This document shows, piece by piece, positions 8,642 through 17,457 of a stretch of 64,000 nt of DNA (positions are counted from its first letter, which is position 1; every line of letters begins with the position of its first letter). The position numbers and the translations under genes were made by a program. The DNA comes from DAISVY01 sp036826635 (lineage in GTDB: Bacteria; Zixibacteria; MSB-5A5; GN15; FEB-12): NCBI GenBank assembly GCA_036826635.1, contig DAISVY010000003.1, positions 124,001-188,000 of the forward strand, written 5' to 3'. The notes beneath the pieces are model-generated. The model was not told where the DNA came from and made no database searches. It saw nothing but the letters and a program-made list of their open reading frames with translations.

Positions 8642-9631
8642 ATGAGAAAGCTCGTACTGCACGCGGTAATTCTGATGATAGCGGGGTGCTTTTCGATCCC
8701 GGTATTCGGCGGCGAGTTTGACGGCGGTTACGGCGGAGCGTTTTATCAGGTACCTATCGGGGCGCGACCGACCGCTCTGGGCGGAGCCTACCGGGCGGTT
8801 TCCGATGACGGTACGGCGCCTCTTTTTAACCCGGCCGGTATGGCCGGTCTGAAACGGCCCCTGCTCAGTTCATCTTATCGACTCATGCAGCTTGACCGCG
8901 TGATGGGCTACGCAGCCGCGGTGTTTCCCACTCGGGGACAGTCGGTCCTGGGGGTCAACTGGCTCTATGCCGGCAGCGGTTCGGTTGAAGCTCGTGATGT
9001 CGACGGTTACCTGTTGGGGCATGATTTTAGCCTGAATAATCACCAGTTCTCGGTGATTTTTGCCAAGCGCTTCGAGCATCTGATATCGGTCGGTGCCAAT
9101 ATAAGTTATTTGCAGTCCAATGGTCCGGAACTTGAGGCCTACAGCGTCGGTTTTGACCTTGGAGTGATGTTGTATATTGAACAATTGTTCGACCGTGACC
9201 AGCGTGATCTGTTGCCGGTGCGGGATATTCAGGTTGGTTTGACCGTCAAGCATATAGCCAAGGAGTACCGGTGGAGCAGTGAAAAATACGACCGGATATA
9301 CACAACCTCCGGCGTGGGGGCCGAACAACATGACCGGGTACCGATAGAGTTCGGGATGGGCGTGTCGGCGCGTTTCTTTGAACGCCGACTGATGGTGACT
9401 TCTGACCTGGTAAAGAACGAGAAGCAGGGACCGGAATTTCACGCAGGTACGGAGTTTTTCCTCCGGCCCGAGTTTGCCCTTCGGGTCGGTTACGGTGATA
9501 GCCGTTTCACGGCCGGGACCGGTTACGTATTTACGATAGGCGAACACCAACTGGCTATAGACTATGCCTTCAGTACGGATAAGGCCGACGAAGGGTCGGA
9601 ACACATTTTCTCATTTGATCTCTGGTTCTAA
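8642..9631 (+). CDS. PorV/PorQ-family outer membrane barrel protein (first of a pair)
   Basis: A 329-residue protein; ATG 8642 is chosen over the GTG immediately before it because GAGG lies 7-8 bases upstream. A signal peptide (1-24) is followed by the family signature GARPTALGGAYRAVSDD and NPAGMAGL, then alternating beta strands to a C-terminal aromatic strand ending FDLWF. The family has the FadL-like barrel fold; PorV in Bacteroidetes shuttles type IX secretion cargo at the outer membrane. The gene begins 12 bases after the propeller protein with the FlgD-like C-terminus, so a cargo/partner relation is plausible but unproven. Substrate cannot be deduced. Confidence 0.83.
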   Translation: MRKLVLHAVILMIAGCFSIPVFGGEFDGGYGGAFYQVPIGARPTALGGAYRAVSDDGTAPLFNPAGMAGLKRPLLSSSYRLMQLDRVMGYAAAVFPTRGQSVLGVNWLYAGSGSVEARDVDGYLLGHDFSLNNHQFSVIFAKRFEHLISVGANISYLQSNGPELEAYSVGFDLGVMLYIEQLFDRDQRDLLPVRDIQVGLTVKHIAKEYRWSSEKYDRIYTTSGVGAEQHDRVPIEFGMGVSARFFERRLMVTSDLVKNEKQGPEFHAGTEFFLRPEFALRVGYGDSRFTAGTGYVFTIGEHQLAIDYAFSTDKADEGSEHIFSFDLWF

Positions 9632-9643
9632 AAGGTGGTGCTC

Positions 9644-10540
9644 ATGCTGCGCAATAGCCTTCTGTCGACTGTTATTTTCTGCCTCGTCGGTCTGACCGGG
9701 GCCTATGGTCAGGATGGTCTGGCCCTGATGAAAGTCGAAGCGGGGGCGAGGCCGGCCGGCATGGGCGGGGCTTTTGTCGCTGTCTCCGGGGATGCTAACT
9801 CCGGATACTATAATCCGGCCGGAGCCGTTGGTTCCGACGGGTTCGCGGCTTCTTTCGGATACAATACTTACTGGAGCGATATTCGCCTCGAAACCGCTTA
9901 CTTCACGGCCAGTATGACCCGCCGTCTCTGGTTGCACGGTGGGATTCGATACGCCGCCGTTGAGAATCTGGAAAGTCGTACCGCTCCCACGGTCGATCCC
10001 GAGGCCATGTTCGATGCTCATGATATTTCATTCAAGGGTGGAATAGCCTACGAAATTACCGACCGGTTGACCGCCGGAGTTGCTATCGGCTGGTTTATCG
10101 AGAAGATCGACATCTATCGCGGTTCGGTGTTCAATACCGATCTTGGCCTCACTTATCGGGCTACCGATGAGCTTAGTCTCGGAGCGTCGGTGACAAATCT
10201 GGGGCCTGACTTTTCACTGGCCGTGGCCGGCAAACCGGGTTCGTCCGATATCGCACTGCCTACGACTTATCGTATCGGTGGGGCCTATCGATATGACCGG
10301 TTCATGGGCACGGCCGATCTGCTGTATCTCGATGAAGAACTCCACGGGCATATCGGGCTGGAAGGTTGGTTGCACGAATACGTCGCTTTGCGTTCGGGGT
10401 ACATGCTGAATTATGACAGCAAGAATTTCACCGCCGGATTGTCCGTTGTCCGGAGGAATTTATCTATTGAATACGCTTTCGTGCCCTACTCCAACGATTT
10501 GGGCACTTCCCATTTATTCAACCTTAGTGTGACACTATAA
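9644..10540 (+). CDS. PorV/PorQ-family outer membrane barrel protein (second of a pair)
   Basis: A 298-residue paralogue of the preceding gene. ATG 9644 is preceded by AAGGTGG at good spacing; GTG codons further up lie inside that site. Signal peptide to about residue 23, then GARPAGMGGAFVAVSGDA and YNPAGAVG, the PorV-type N-terminal signature, and about a dozen amphipathic strands ending in FNLSVTL. It lies 12 bases behind the first copy. The two copies are diverged outside the signature, so this is an old duplication and the proteins may have different partners. Confidence 0.83.
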   Translation: MLRNSLLSTVIFCLVGLTGAYGQDGLALMKVEAGARPAGMGGAFVAVSGDANSGYYNPAGAVGSDGFAASFGYNTYWSDIRLETAYFTASMTRRLWLHGGIRYAAVENLESRTAPTVDPEAMFDAHDISFKGGIAYEITDRLTAGVAIGWFIEKIDIYRGSVFNTDLGLTYRATDELSLGASVTNLGPDFSLAVAGKPGSSDIALPTTYRIGGAYRYDRFMGTADLLYLDEELHGHIGLEGWLHEYVALRSGYMLNYDSKNFTAGLSVVRRNLSIEYAFVPYSNDLGTSHLFNLSVTL

Positions 10541-10582
10541 TTCGTAACCTCAGATCTGGATTACAGAAACAGGAGAAAAGAA

Positions 10583-11701
10583 ATGGCGAAATACAAGATT
10601 GCCTGGCTGCCCGGCGACGGCGTGGGCAATGACGTCATGGAAGCGGCGAAGATCGTTCTGGACAAGATGGAACTCGACGCCGAGTATATTCACGGTGATA
10701 TAGGCTGGGAATTCTGGCGAACCGAGGCCAACCCGTTGCCGGATCGCACCGTTGAACTCCTTAAACAGTGTGACTGCGCCCTTTTCGGCGCCATTACTTC
10801 CAAACCAAAAGAAGAAGCCGAGCGCGAACTGGCCCCGGAACTTCAGGGCAAGGGACATATTTACTCCTCGCCGATTGTCGGTCTGCGTCAGAAGTTCAAC
10901 CTGCGCACCAACCTTCGTCCCTGCAAAGCATACGAAGGCAATCCGCTCAATTACAAAGACGGTATCGATATAGTCGTTTTCCGTGAGAATACCGAGGATC
11001 TTTATTCCGGGGTGGAATTTCACCCGGTGCCGGATGAAGTCCGCGACGTTCTGAAGAAATACAATAAGAAGATGGCTCGTTTCGATCACTCGGCCGGCAA
11101 AGACCTTGCGATTTCGCTTAGGATAATCAGTCGTCAGGCTTGTCGGAATATCATTACGGGTGCTTTCGAATGGGCCAGTAAAAACGGCCGCAAAAGCGTG
11201 ACCGTGGTGGAAAAGCCGAACGTTATTCGGGAAACCTCGGGTTTGATGGTACGTACCGCTCGCGAGGTGGCCAAGGATTATCCCGGTGTCGAACTGTGGG
11301 AAACCAATATCGATGCCATGTGTATGTGGCTGATCAAAAACCCGCTGGACTACAGCGTGCTGGTAACTTCCAATCTGTTCGGTGATATCGTCTCCGATCT
11401 GTGCGCACAGCTCGTCGGCGGGCTGGGTTTTGCGGCCTCCGGTAATATCGGTGACGACCTCGCCGTTTTTGAACCGACCCACGGTTCCGCACCCAAATAC
11501 GCTGGCAAGTATAAGGTCAACCCGATGGCCATGTTGCTGTCGACCAAGATGATGCTCGACTGGCTGGGTGAAACCGACAAGGGCATGGCTCTTGAGAATG
11601 CTATCGCTGCTATTATCAAAGAAGGCAAAGTTCGCACTTATGATATGGGTGGAAGCAGCACGACTCTTGAGGTTGCCGAAGCCGTGGCGGCACGTCTGTA
11701 G
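10583..11701 (+). CDS. Isocitrate/isopropylmalate dehydrogenase family enzyme, probably NAD-dependent isocitrate dehydrogenase
   Basis: A 372-residue beta-decarboxylating dehydrogenase, with AGGAGAAAAG before the ATG. Family features in order: GDGVGNDV at the N-terminus, GAITSKP, LRTNLRPCKAY for substrate binding, FRENTEDLYSGVEF, the EKPNVIRETSG and NIDAMCMW segments and the nucleotide site EPTHGSAPKYAGK. The RENTEDLYSG sequence matches NAD-isocitrate dehydrogenases better than LeuB, and no leu genes are nearby; homoisocitrate or tartrate/malate activity cannot be excluded. It would turn isocitrate to 2-oxoglutarate in the cytosol. It ends at a strong terminator and begins 42 bases after the PorV gene, so it may be read through from that operon. 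Confidence 0.88.
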   Translation: MAKYKIAWLPGDGVGNDVMEAAKIVLDKMELDAEYIHGDIGWEFWRTEANPLPDRTVELLKQCDCALFGAITSKPKEEAERELAPELQGKGHIYSSPIVGLRQKFNLRTNLRPCKAYEGNPLNYKDGIDIVVFRENTEDLYSGVEFHPVPDEVRDVLKKYNKKMARFDHSAGKDLAISLRIISRQACRNIITGAFEWASKNGRKSVTVVEKPNVIRETSGLMVRTAREVAKDYPGVELWETNIDAMCMWLIKNPLDYSVLVTSNLFGDIVSDLCAQLVGGLGFAASGNIGDDLAVFEPTHGSAPKYAGKYKVNPMAMLLSTKMMLDWLGETDKGMALENAIAAIIKEGKVRTYDMGGSSTTLEVAEAVAARL

Positions 11702-11726
11702 TCGCTTCAACTTTGAACGATACGTG

Positions 11727-11761
11727 AAGCGCGGTGTTTTCGAACGCCGCGCTTTCTTTTT
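11727..11761 (+). terminator. Rho-independent terminator after the isocitrate dehydrogenase gene
   Basis: A 12-bp stem (AAGCGCGGTGTT with AACGCCGCGCTT, one G-T pair) closed by a TTCG tetraloop and followed by TTCTTTTT. Confidence 0.9.
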
Positions 11762-11777
11762 GTTACTCAGTTTTCGG

Positions 11778-11806
11778 TTGTAGGTTCGAAGATGAATCAG
11801 TATATT
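11778..11806 (+). promoter_or_regulatory. Probable promoter of the FN3 lipoprotein gene
   Basis: TTGTAG at 11778-11783, 17 bases, TATATT at 11801-11806, immediately downstream of a terminator. The predicted leader is about 135 bases. Confidence 0.5.
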
Positions 11807-11949
11807 ATATATTCTCCCCAGAGCTGACGGATTGGCGCGTTTCATGGGGTAGTGTACTTTAACGAGTAAATCGAGTTCACTGGAACACCGTGTGGAGGAA
11901 ACTACCCTCCCTCGATAGTTATTACATTATGGTAGAAAGGAGAGAGGAT

Positions 11950-12696
11950 ATGAAACGACTGTTCCTGGGCTTGGCGGTCTTACTGCTTCTGAGCGCGACA
12001 GGCTGCGACGATGATAACCCGGTCAACGATGACGCAGCACCATCTTCCCCGACGGCAGCGTTCGGTATTGTCGGCGATATGGGCGGATCGGACACTGATA
12101 TCATGCTGCTTTGGGTGCCCAATACCGAGAGTGATATCGAAGGATATAACGTCTATGGTAAAACGACCGGGGGACTCCCTCCCGACGAAGATTACGAGAA
12201 GCTCAACGATGCCCTTATAGTAGGCGATGCAACCACGGGTTGTATCTATATTGATGACGGTTTTAATGAAGGAACCACGTCGACTTATTACTACTATGTT
12301 ACGGCGGTTGACGAGGGGGGTAATGAGAGCCAGCCGTCGGCGGTAATCATGTGCGCTTCGGATGTGTATGACCATGATAATGATCTGGAAGTGGTAACGC
12401 CCCCCGACGGATCGGACGGTGTTTCCGCAGAGCCGGTCTTTATCTGGCTGACCCGGGCGAACGCCGATTCTTACTGTATTATTCTGCAACACGGTGCGGG
12501 TGCCGGAAACTCGCCCCTGTGGGTATGCCGCGGTACGGATACGAGCTTTACCTACGGAGACACCTCCGGCTATACCTATGTGACCCCGGCGTACGCTTTA
12601 CTTCCGGACAGCACCTATCGGTGGCAATGTTTCGCGGTTAACGAGGATAATACGGCTTTTGCGGGACTGGAGGCTTATTTCGAGACCGGTCGTTGA
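11950..12696 (+). CDS. Lipoprotein with fibronectin type III-like domain
   Basis: A 248-residue protein. ATG 11950 follows GAAAGGAGAGAGG; the upstream in-frame ATG codons lack such a site and would spoil the signal. Signal MKRLFLGLAVLLLLSATGC is a lipoprotein signal with lipobox SATGC and CDDD after it. Residues about 35-118 look like an FN3 domain (TDIMLLWVPNTESDIEGYNVY, TYYYYVTAVDEGGNESQPS). A second Ig-like domain follows (TPPDGSDGVSAEPVFIW, YALLPDSTYRWQCFAVN). No catalytic motif. Likely a periplasmic or surface binding or scaffold protein; monocistronic. Confidence 0.8.
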   Translation: MKRLFLGLAVLLLLSATGCDDDNPVNDDAAPSSPTAAFGIVGDMGGSDTDIMLLWVPNTESDIEGYNVYGKTTGGLPPDEDYEKLNDALIVGDATTGCIYIDDGFNEGTTSTYYYYVTAVDEGGNESQPSAVIMCASDVYDHDNDLEVVTPPDGSDGVSAEPVFIWLTRANADSYCIILQHGAGAGNSPLWVCRGTDTSFTYGDTSGYTYVTPAYALLPDSTYRWQCFAVNEDNTAFAGLEAYFETGR

Positions 12697-12848
12697 GGTG
12701 ACAATGCGCCGACTGGTTTTTCGATAAAGTAATGGAGAAGGGGGTATCTGAAGGTGCCGTCTTTTCCTTTGATCGGCGGAAGACGGCGGCACTGTTCAGA
12801 GTATGGGCAAGTGATGTCTTATACCGGGGCGTGAGAACGGATTCGGAG

Positions 12849-13460
12849 TTACTTCGGACCGGCCAGAGTATTGAGACGTTCGATGATCAGCGTGCGGGCT
12901 TCCTGTAGTGCCAGGCCACGATGACTGACCGAGTTCTTTTCTTCAAGGGTCATTTCTGAAAATCGTTTCCCTTTGTCGGGATAGTAGAAAACCGGATCAT
13001 AGCCGAATCCCTGACTTTCGGCTATATCTTCGCTGATTATGCCTTCGGCTGTCCCCGCTACCGTCTGCAAGTCGTCCGGTGTCCAGGCGATAGCGATGAT
13101 ACAGCGAAAGCGAGCGGTGCGTTCTTCGACCGGTACTCCCTGCAACTCGCGCAGCAATTTCTCGTTGTTGTCGCGGTACGAACAGTCTTCACCGGCGTAA
13201 CGAGAAGAGAACACCCCCGGTGCACCGTTGAGGGCGTCGACTTCAAGTCCGGAATCATCGGCCAGGGCCGGCAACTCGCAAAACTCACAGATGGCTCGTG
13301 CTTTTAGAATGGCGTTTTCTTCGAGTGTCGTGCCGGTTTCTTCCGGATCGGGGAATTCCATGAAATCATCGCCGGTGAGAACCGTCACCGGGAGATCATC
13401 CAGAAGGTGTCTGATTTCCCTGACTTTATCTTTGTTGTTCGTGGCCAGGACAAGTTGCAT
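12849..13460 (-). CDS. rdgB: Non-canonical purine NTP pyrophosphatase (RdgB/HAM1 family)
   Basis: A 203-residue housekeeping enzyme that hydrolyses dITP, ITP and XTP to monophosphates, keeping deaminated purines out of nucleic acids. Family motifs are intact: LATNNKDKVREI (phosphate contact), ALADDSGLEVDAL (Mg-binding acid residues), YAGE, GFGYDPVFYYPD and the C-terminal SHRGLAL. It is the last gene of the smpB-amidase-murI-rdgB operon, 8 bases after murI. rdgB next to murI is a common pairing. Confidence 0.95.
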   Translation of the reverse strand: MQLVLATNNKDKVREIRHLLDDLPVTVLTGDDFMEFPDPEETGTTLEENAILKARAICEFCELPALADDSGLEVDALNGAPGVFSSRYAGEDCSYRDNNEKLLRELQGVPVEERTARFRCIIAIAWTPDDLQTVAGTAEGIISEDIAESQGFGYDPVFYYPDKGKRFSEMTLEEKNSVSHRGLALQEARTLIIERLNTLAGPK

Positions 13461-13468
13461 GATGACGC

Positions 13469-14287
13469 TTAGTACCTGTTGATATCCACACGGGTCGTTT
13501 TCTCGACCACACGGCCCAGGAATCGTCCGGCTACCTGCGAGAACTTCTCCGGAACGTCGGAGACAAAGAACTTCCGTTCGCCCTCGGGCGGTGGAGCGAG
13601 TGAGGCTCGCGAGTTGAGCAACCCGGTCTGGGTCAGGTGGCGATAAACCTCCCGCGCGGTTTCTTCACCGCTGTCGATCAGGGTCACGGCGTCGCCCATG
13701 ACGTCGGCGATCACGTGTTTCAACAGCGGGTAGTGAGTGCAGCCGAGGATCAACGTATCGATCTCGACGTCCTGCATTGTCTTGAGGTAGTCCCGTGCGA
13801 TAAGGTAAGTTGCTTCCTTGTCAATGTACCCTTCCTCGGCCAGCGGTACGAACAGGGGACAGGCGAGCGAAAATACTTTCAGGTCGTGGTTGATCTCGTG
13901 GATCGTTCGGGCGTAGGCGTTGGAATTGACCGTGGCATGGGTACCGATCACGCCGATGCGTCCGTTATGGGTTCTGGCAGCCGCGGCTTCCGCACCGGGA
14001 CGGATTACGCCGATCATGCCGATCTTGTAGTTTCTGGAAATCTCGTCCAGAGCTACCGAGGAAGCCGAGTTGCAGGCGCAAATGATGAACTTGACATTTT
14101 GCTCTATCAGGAACGCTATGTCCTGGGAGGTGAATTTTATGATAATATCCTTGGACCGTCCGCCGTAGGGATAGCGGCCGACGTCGCCGAAGTAAATCAC
14201 GTTTTCACTGGGCAGAATGTTGTAGATTTCCCGGGCAACGGTCAGGCCGCCCACGCCGGAATCGAAAATACCTATAGGTCTATCCAT
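13469..14287 (-). CDS. murI: Glutamate racemase
   Basis: A 272-residue enzyme making D-glutamate for peptidoglycan. ATG 14287 is chosen because GAGGAAA stands just before it; an upstream in-frame start adds eight residues without a site. Motifs: GIFDSGVGGLTV at the N-terminus, the first catalytic Cys in ICACNSAS, the second in LGCTHYPLL, and DSGEETA near the C-terminus. Length is normal. It follows the amidase gene by 33 bases, so cell-wall synthesis and turnover are encoded together. Confidence 0.95.
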   Translation of the reverse strand: MDRPIGIFDSGVGGLTVAREIYNILPSENVIYFGDVGRYPYGGRSKDIIIKFTSQDIAFLIEQNVKFIICACNSASSVALDEISRNYKIGMIGVIRPGAEAAAARTHNGRIGVIGTHATVNSNAYARTIHEINHDLKVFSLACPLFVPLAEEGYIDKEATYLIARDYLKTMQDVEIDTLILGCTHYPLLKHVIADVMGDAVTLIDSGEETAREVYRHLTQTGLLNSRASLAPPPEGERKFFVSDVPEKFSQVAGRFLGRVVEKTTRVDINRY

Positions 14288-14320
14288 TATTTCCTCGGAA
14301 TGTCGGGCCAAAACAGCCCT

Positions 14321-15823
14321 TTATTTTTGCTCGTACTTGGTTTTGAAACGTTTGATCGCTTCGTACAACCCTTCGGCTACTTTTTTCTGATACTTTTTGC
14401 TCTTGAGGAGCTTTTCCTCGGCCTTGTTGGAGATAAAAGCCGCTTCGATCAACACCGATGGCGTGAACACTTTGTTCAGCACGAAAAAACCGGCCTGGTC
14501 GACTCCCCGGGCCGGAGTTTCCAGACGGCGACGCAATTCACGGTCGGCCATCATGGCAAAATCATGCGACTCGGTCTGGAATTCGGTCATAATCATTTCA
14601 TTGAGGATGTTCACCACCGGGTCTTCGGCCATGCTTCTTTGTGAGTCCGCTTCGTCGTACGATTGGGACCCGCTGGCTTCGCGCAGGAAGAAGCTGTTTT
14701 CGAGTTGCTCCACGGAGCGGGCGGAGTCGTTGAGGGCCGGGGCCAGGAAGAAGACATTCCAGCCCCGCACGTGCCGTTTGGGCGAAGCGTTGGCGTGAAT
14801 GGATATGAACAAATCGGCGCCGGCTTTGTTGGCTATCTCGGCCCTCTCGGCCAGGGAGAGTGTTTTATCGCGGTCGCGCGTCATGATAACCTGGAACTGC
14901 TTATCTTTGCGGATCAACTTGGCCAGCCGTTTGGCGATATCCAAAACGACGTCTTTCTCGCGCGTACCGTCCTGCCCGACCGCCCCATAGTCTTTACCGC
15001 CGTGTCCGGGATCGATAACGATGACGTCGACTTTATCGTCCGGTCCGATCTCCGGCCGGGGAGTGGTGGTGTCCAGTTCGAAAGCGGCGTCGGTGATGGC
15101 TATCTGTATTCGGGTCGGGTCATATTCGAGCTTGTGGTGCCATTTCTCGGCGTTTCTCTTGAGTCGGAGAGAGATCTGTCCGGTGTTGTTCTCTACCTGG
15201 TGGACTTTGAGGTTATACATGAAGCGCGAATCTTTGCGCGCCAGTACCCGATTGCGGTTTATCCGGGCATCGCGGATAGAGATATTGAGCCAATTGCCTT
15301 CGGTGACAAAGACCTCGTAGGCCAGCGGCTGGGTAAGGTATATCTCGATCAGCAATCCGTTGGCTTTGGCCTGAACCGCCATGTCGGTGACGTTGAAGTA
15401 TTCCGAGTCGACCTGAATTGTTTTGCGGTCGGGTATCCAGGTTAGTTTTTGTCCGGTCACGCGATCCAGAAACGGGAGGAAGGTGCTCACCGGCACGTAG
15501 AGCTGTCCCTCTCTCAGACGTGCGGTATAGGTCATGTTGTATACGGTATCATTGAGCACGAAGAATGGGGAGTCCAGCAGGAAAGAAAAGGCGAACGATT
15601 CCTCCCGGTAGGTTACTTTGTGTCCGACTGTCTCCCAGGAAAGAGTGCCGCCCATGATTTCGGCCAGTTCCGAAAGGGAGGCAAACACGACTTCGTCCTC
15701 CCGGAAAGAACCGATTTCGTCATAGCCGCCGGCGATGGATACCTTGATTTTGTCATCTGCGGCCAATGGGGCGACTGTTAGCACTATCGTCAGGACGATC
15801 AGTATGATATGGCGGTAATTCAT
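14321..15823 (-). CDS. N-acetylmuramoyl-L-alanine amidase with AMIN-type and copper-amine-oxidase-like N-terminal domains
   Basis: A 500-residue exported cell-wall hydrolase. Signal peptide 1-22 (APLAA). Residues about 25-135 resemble the copper-amine-oxidase N-terminal-like domain (LSELAEIMGG, LYVPVSTFLPFLDR); about 140-250 an AMIN domain that usually targets septal peptidoglycan; about 268-495 the Amidase_3 zinc domain. Zinc ligands are seen in DPGHGGKDYGA (His), TREKDVVL (Glu) and SIHANAS (His), and the catalytic Glu in IEAAFISN. A roughly 50-residue insert after VFFLAP is similar to the autoinhibitory helix region of AmiB/AmiC, so activation by an EnvC/NlpD-like factor is possible. The gene starts 3 bases after smpB. 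Confidence 0.92.
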   Translation of the reverse strand: MNYRHIILIVLTIVLTVAPLAADDKIKVSIAGGYDEIGSFREDEVVFASLSELAEIMGGTLSWETVGHKVTYREESFAFSFLLDSPFFVLNDTVYNMTYTARLREGQLYVPVSTFLPFLDRVTGQKLTWIPDRKTIQVDSEYFNVTDMAVQAKANGLLIEIYLTQPLAYEVFVTEGNWLNISIRDARINRNRVLARKDSRFMYNLKVHQVENNTGQISLRLKRNAEKWHHKLEYDPTRIQIAITDAAFELDTTTPRPEIGPDDKVDVIVIDPGHGGKDYGAVGQDGTREKDVVLDIAKRLAKLIRKDKQFQVIMTRDRDKTLSLAERAEIANKAGADLFISIHANASPKRHVRGWNVFFLAPALNDSARSVEQLENSFFLREASGSQSYDEADSQRSMAEDPVVNILNEMIMTEFQTESHDFAMMADRELRRRLETPARGVDQAGFFVLNKVFTPSVLIEAAFISNKAEEKLLKSKKYQKKVAEGLYEAIKRFKTKYEQK

Positions 15824-15826
15824 ACT

Positions 15827-16300
15827 TCAGTGGTCAGTGTCCCTTCTGACGGCCTGTTTCATTCGTCGTTCAGCTTCTTCCTTGGCTATGGCCTGACGTT
15901 TATCATACTTTTTACGTCCCGAGGCCAGGGCCAGTTCTATCTTGACCTGTTTCCCTTTGAAATATATGCTCAAAGGAATCAGAGTCATCCCGCGTTGCTG
16001 CGTTTTAACCCCGAGGCGGTATATCTCGCGCTTGTGCAGAAGCAATCGCCGCGGCCGCAACGGATCCAGAGGTTCCCCGGTAGCCATCTCATACGGCGAG
16101 ATGTGCAGATTTTTCAGGTAAACCTCGCCGTTCTTGATCTCCGCATAGCTGTCGGCCAGGTTAATCTTGCCCTGCCGCACCGCCTTGACTTCATAGCCGA
16201 GTAGTTCAATACCCGCTTCAATGGTGGCGTTTATCTGATAGTCGTGGCGCGCCTTGCGATTTCGCGCAACTATCTGTATCTGTTTGGATTCCGCGGTCAT
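15827..16300 (-). CDS. smpB: SsrA-binding protein SmpB
   Basis: A 157-residue partner of tmRNA in rescue of stalled ribosomes. The start at ATG 16300 gives the usual N-terminus (IQIVARNRKARHDY); an upstream start 12 codons earlier would add an atypical leader. Diagnostic segments: GIELLGYEVKAVRQGKINL, NGEVYLKNLHISPYE, RRLLLHKREI and the basic C-terminal tail (GRKKYDKRQ) that enters the decoding centre. Length is normal for the family. The ssrA (tmRNA) gene is not recognisable in this window. Confidence 0.95.
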   Translation of the reverse strand: MTAESKQIQIVARNRKARHDYQINATIEAGIELLGYEVKAVRQGKINLADSYAEIKNGEVYLKNLHISPYEMATGEPLDPLRPRRLLLHKREIYRLGVKTQQRGMTLIPLSIYFKGKQVKIELALASGRKKYDKRQAIAKEEAERRMKQAVRRDTDH

Positions 16301-16462
16301 CAGACCAAGGATAGAACGTTGCCCCGATGGGAGCAATCAAAAACAGGGTTTTGTCTTTCAAAGGACTTAACCTGTCCGGGGTGAAGATCGATACTATAAA
16401 TATAGTGTCAAAGAGTCTGAACTCAATCGGTGCCGATGGTTCGGACCAAACATGATGAGGAT

Positions 16463-16873
16463 ATGGTGGACTCGAACAACGCCACAACCAATGCTGCCAC
16501 CAAAGTCGCTACCATCCTGGTCGTTGATGATGAAGAAGTAATTGCGGGATTGCTGAAAAAGCTCCTGAGTAAAGCCGGACATACCGTATATACCGCGGCT
16601 ACCGGAGCCGAGGCGCTGGAGTTGGCCCGGCAACATCAGCCCAAACTGATCCTTATGGATATCTCCATGCCGGAGATGGACGGTTACGAGGCCACGGCCC
16701 GAATCAAAGAAGATCCGGCTCTGGCCAATACCCCGGTGATTTTCCTTACCGGTAAATCGGCCGGCGAAGACGGTGGTCGAGCCTTTGCCAAGGGGGGCTT
16801 GACCTATATACGTAAGCCATTCAACAATCAACAGATACAGGACTTGGTAAATCTGGCGCTGCAATCGATTTGA
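16463..16873 (+). CDS. Single-domain response regulator receiver
   Basis: About 136 residues, one REC domain without an output domain. Receiver residues are complete: acidic pair in VVDDEE, phospho-acceptor Asp in LILMDISMP, Thr in FLTGKSAG and Lys in YIRKPF. The start is uncertain: ATG 16463 or GTG 16466 follow TGATGAGG, and a GTG at 16430 is also in frame. No histidine kinase is encoded nearby. Such stand-alone receivers act as phosphorelay intermediates or bind protein partners (CheY/DivK type). Confidence 0.88.
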   Translation: MVDSNNATTNAATKVATILVVDDEEVIAGLLKKLLSKAGHTVYTAATGAEALELARQHQPKLILMDISMPEMDGYEATARIKEDPALANTPVIFLTGKSAGEDGGRAFAKGGLTYIRKPFNNQQIQDLVNLALQSI

Positions 16874-16972
16874 AAGACGGAAACAGGCCGGTTAAGCTGC
16901 GGCGGCCCTTTGCCGATGTAATTGAATACGCAAGAGGATATAGCTACTTACTAACGGCATAGCAGGAAACTC

Positions 16973-17374
16973 GTGTCTTATAAGATTAAGATTCAGACAG
17001 CTCGAGTGCTGGTCATAGATGACGAGCCAGAGATAACGGACATTGTCGAGGCTTTTTTGACTGAGGCCGGTTACACGGTCGGGGTCGAAAACACGCCGAC
17101 GAACGCCATTCAGAAGGCACGCGAATTTCATCCGGACGTCGTTCTGCTGGACATTATGATGCCCGGCGTCGACGGCTACGATATTTGCCAGGCGCTGAAG
17201 AAAGAGGAGCAACTGGCCCAGGTGCCGATCATTTTCCTGACCGGTAAAGATCGTGCCGACGATATGGGGCGTTCGTTTAAGGTCGGCGGTGACATGTTTA
17301 TTAAGAAACCATTCTCCTGCGAGAGATTGCTGGAAATCGTCAATATCGTTGTCATGTCCGCCGGGGCACATTAA
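16973..17374 (+). CDS. Single-domain response regulator receiver
   Basis: 133 residues, GTG start with GCAGGAAA upstream. A lone REC domain: VIDDEP, phospho-acceptor Asp in VVLLDIMMPG, Thr in FLTGKDRA and Lys in FIKKPF. It is clearly paralogous to the receiver 100 bases upstream (shared FLTGK and KPF contexts) but is diverged. The 99-base gap between the two has no terminator, so they may share a transcript. Confidence 0.88.
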   Translation: MSYKIKIQTARVLVIDDEPEITDIVEAFLTEAGYTVGVENTPTNAIQKAREFHPDVVLLDIMMPGVDGYDICQALKKEEQLAQVPIIFLTGKDRADDMGRSFKVGGDMFIKKPFSCERLLEIVNIVVMSAGAH

Positions 17375-17414
17375 CAGAAATTTGGCCGGGTCGGGGGGGG
17401 ATCCGGTTTTTCTG

Positions 17415-17443
17415 TTGACAAATTTTGTGCGGTGCACTATAAT
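17415..17443 (+). promoter_or_regulatory. Perfect-consensus sigma-70 promoter of the PhaR-like gene
   Basis: TTGACA at 17415-17420, exactly 17 bases, TATAAT at 17438-17443. Transcription should start near 17449-17451, only 7-9 bases before the ATG at 17458. Confidence 0.88.
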
Positions 17444-17457
17444 TCTATAAGGAAACA

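Noticed and set aside
7253..8662. Minus-strand open frame of 469 codons
   Set aside because: Antisense to the propeller protein; composition is rich in Arg/His/Ile without any recognisable motif.
10550..11845. Minus-strand open frame of 431 codons
   Set aside because: It is the antisense shadow of the isocitrate dehydrogenase family gene, whose motifs are unmistakable.
12752..12792. Hairpin between the FN3 lipoprotein gene and rdgB
   Set aside because: The stem is interrupted and no T run follows on either strand, so it is not listed as a terminator.
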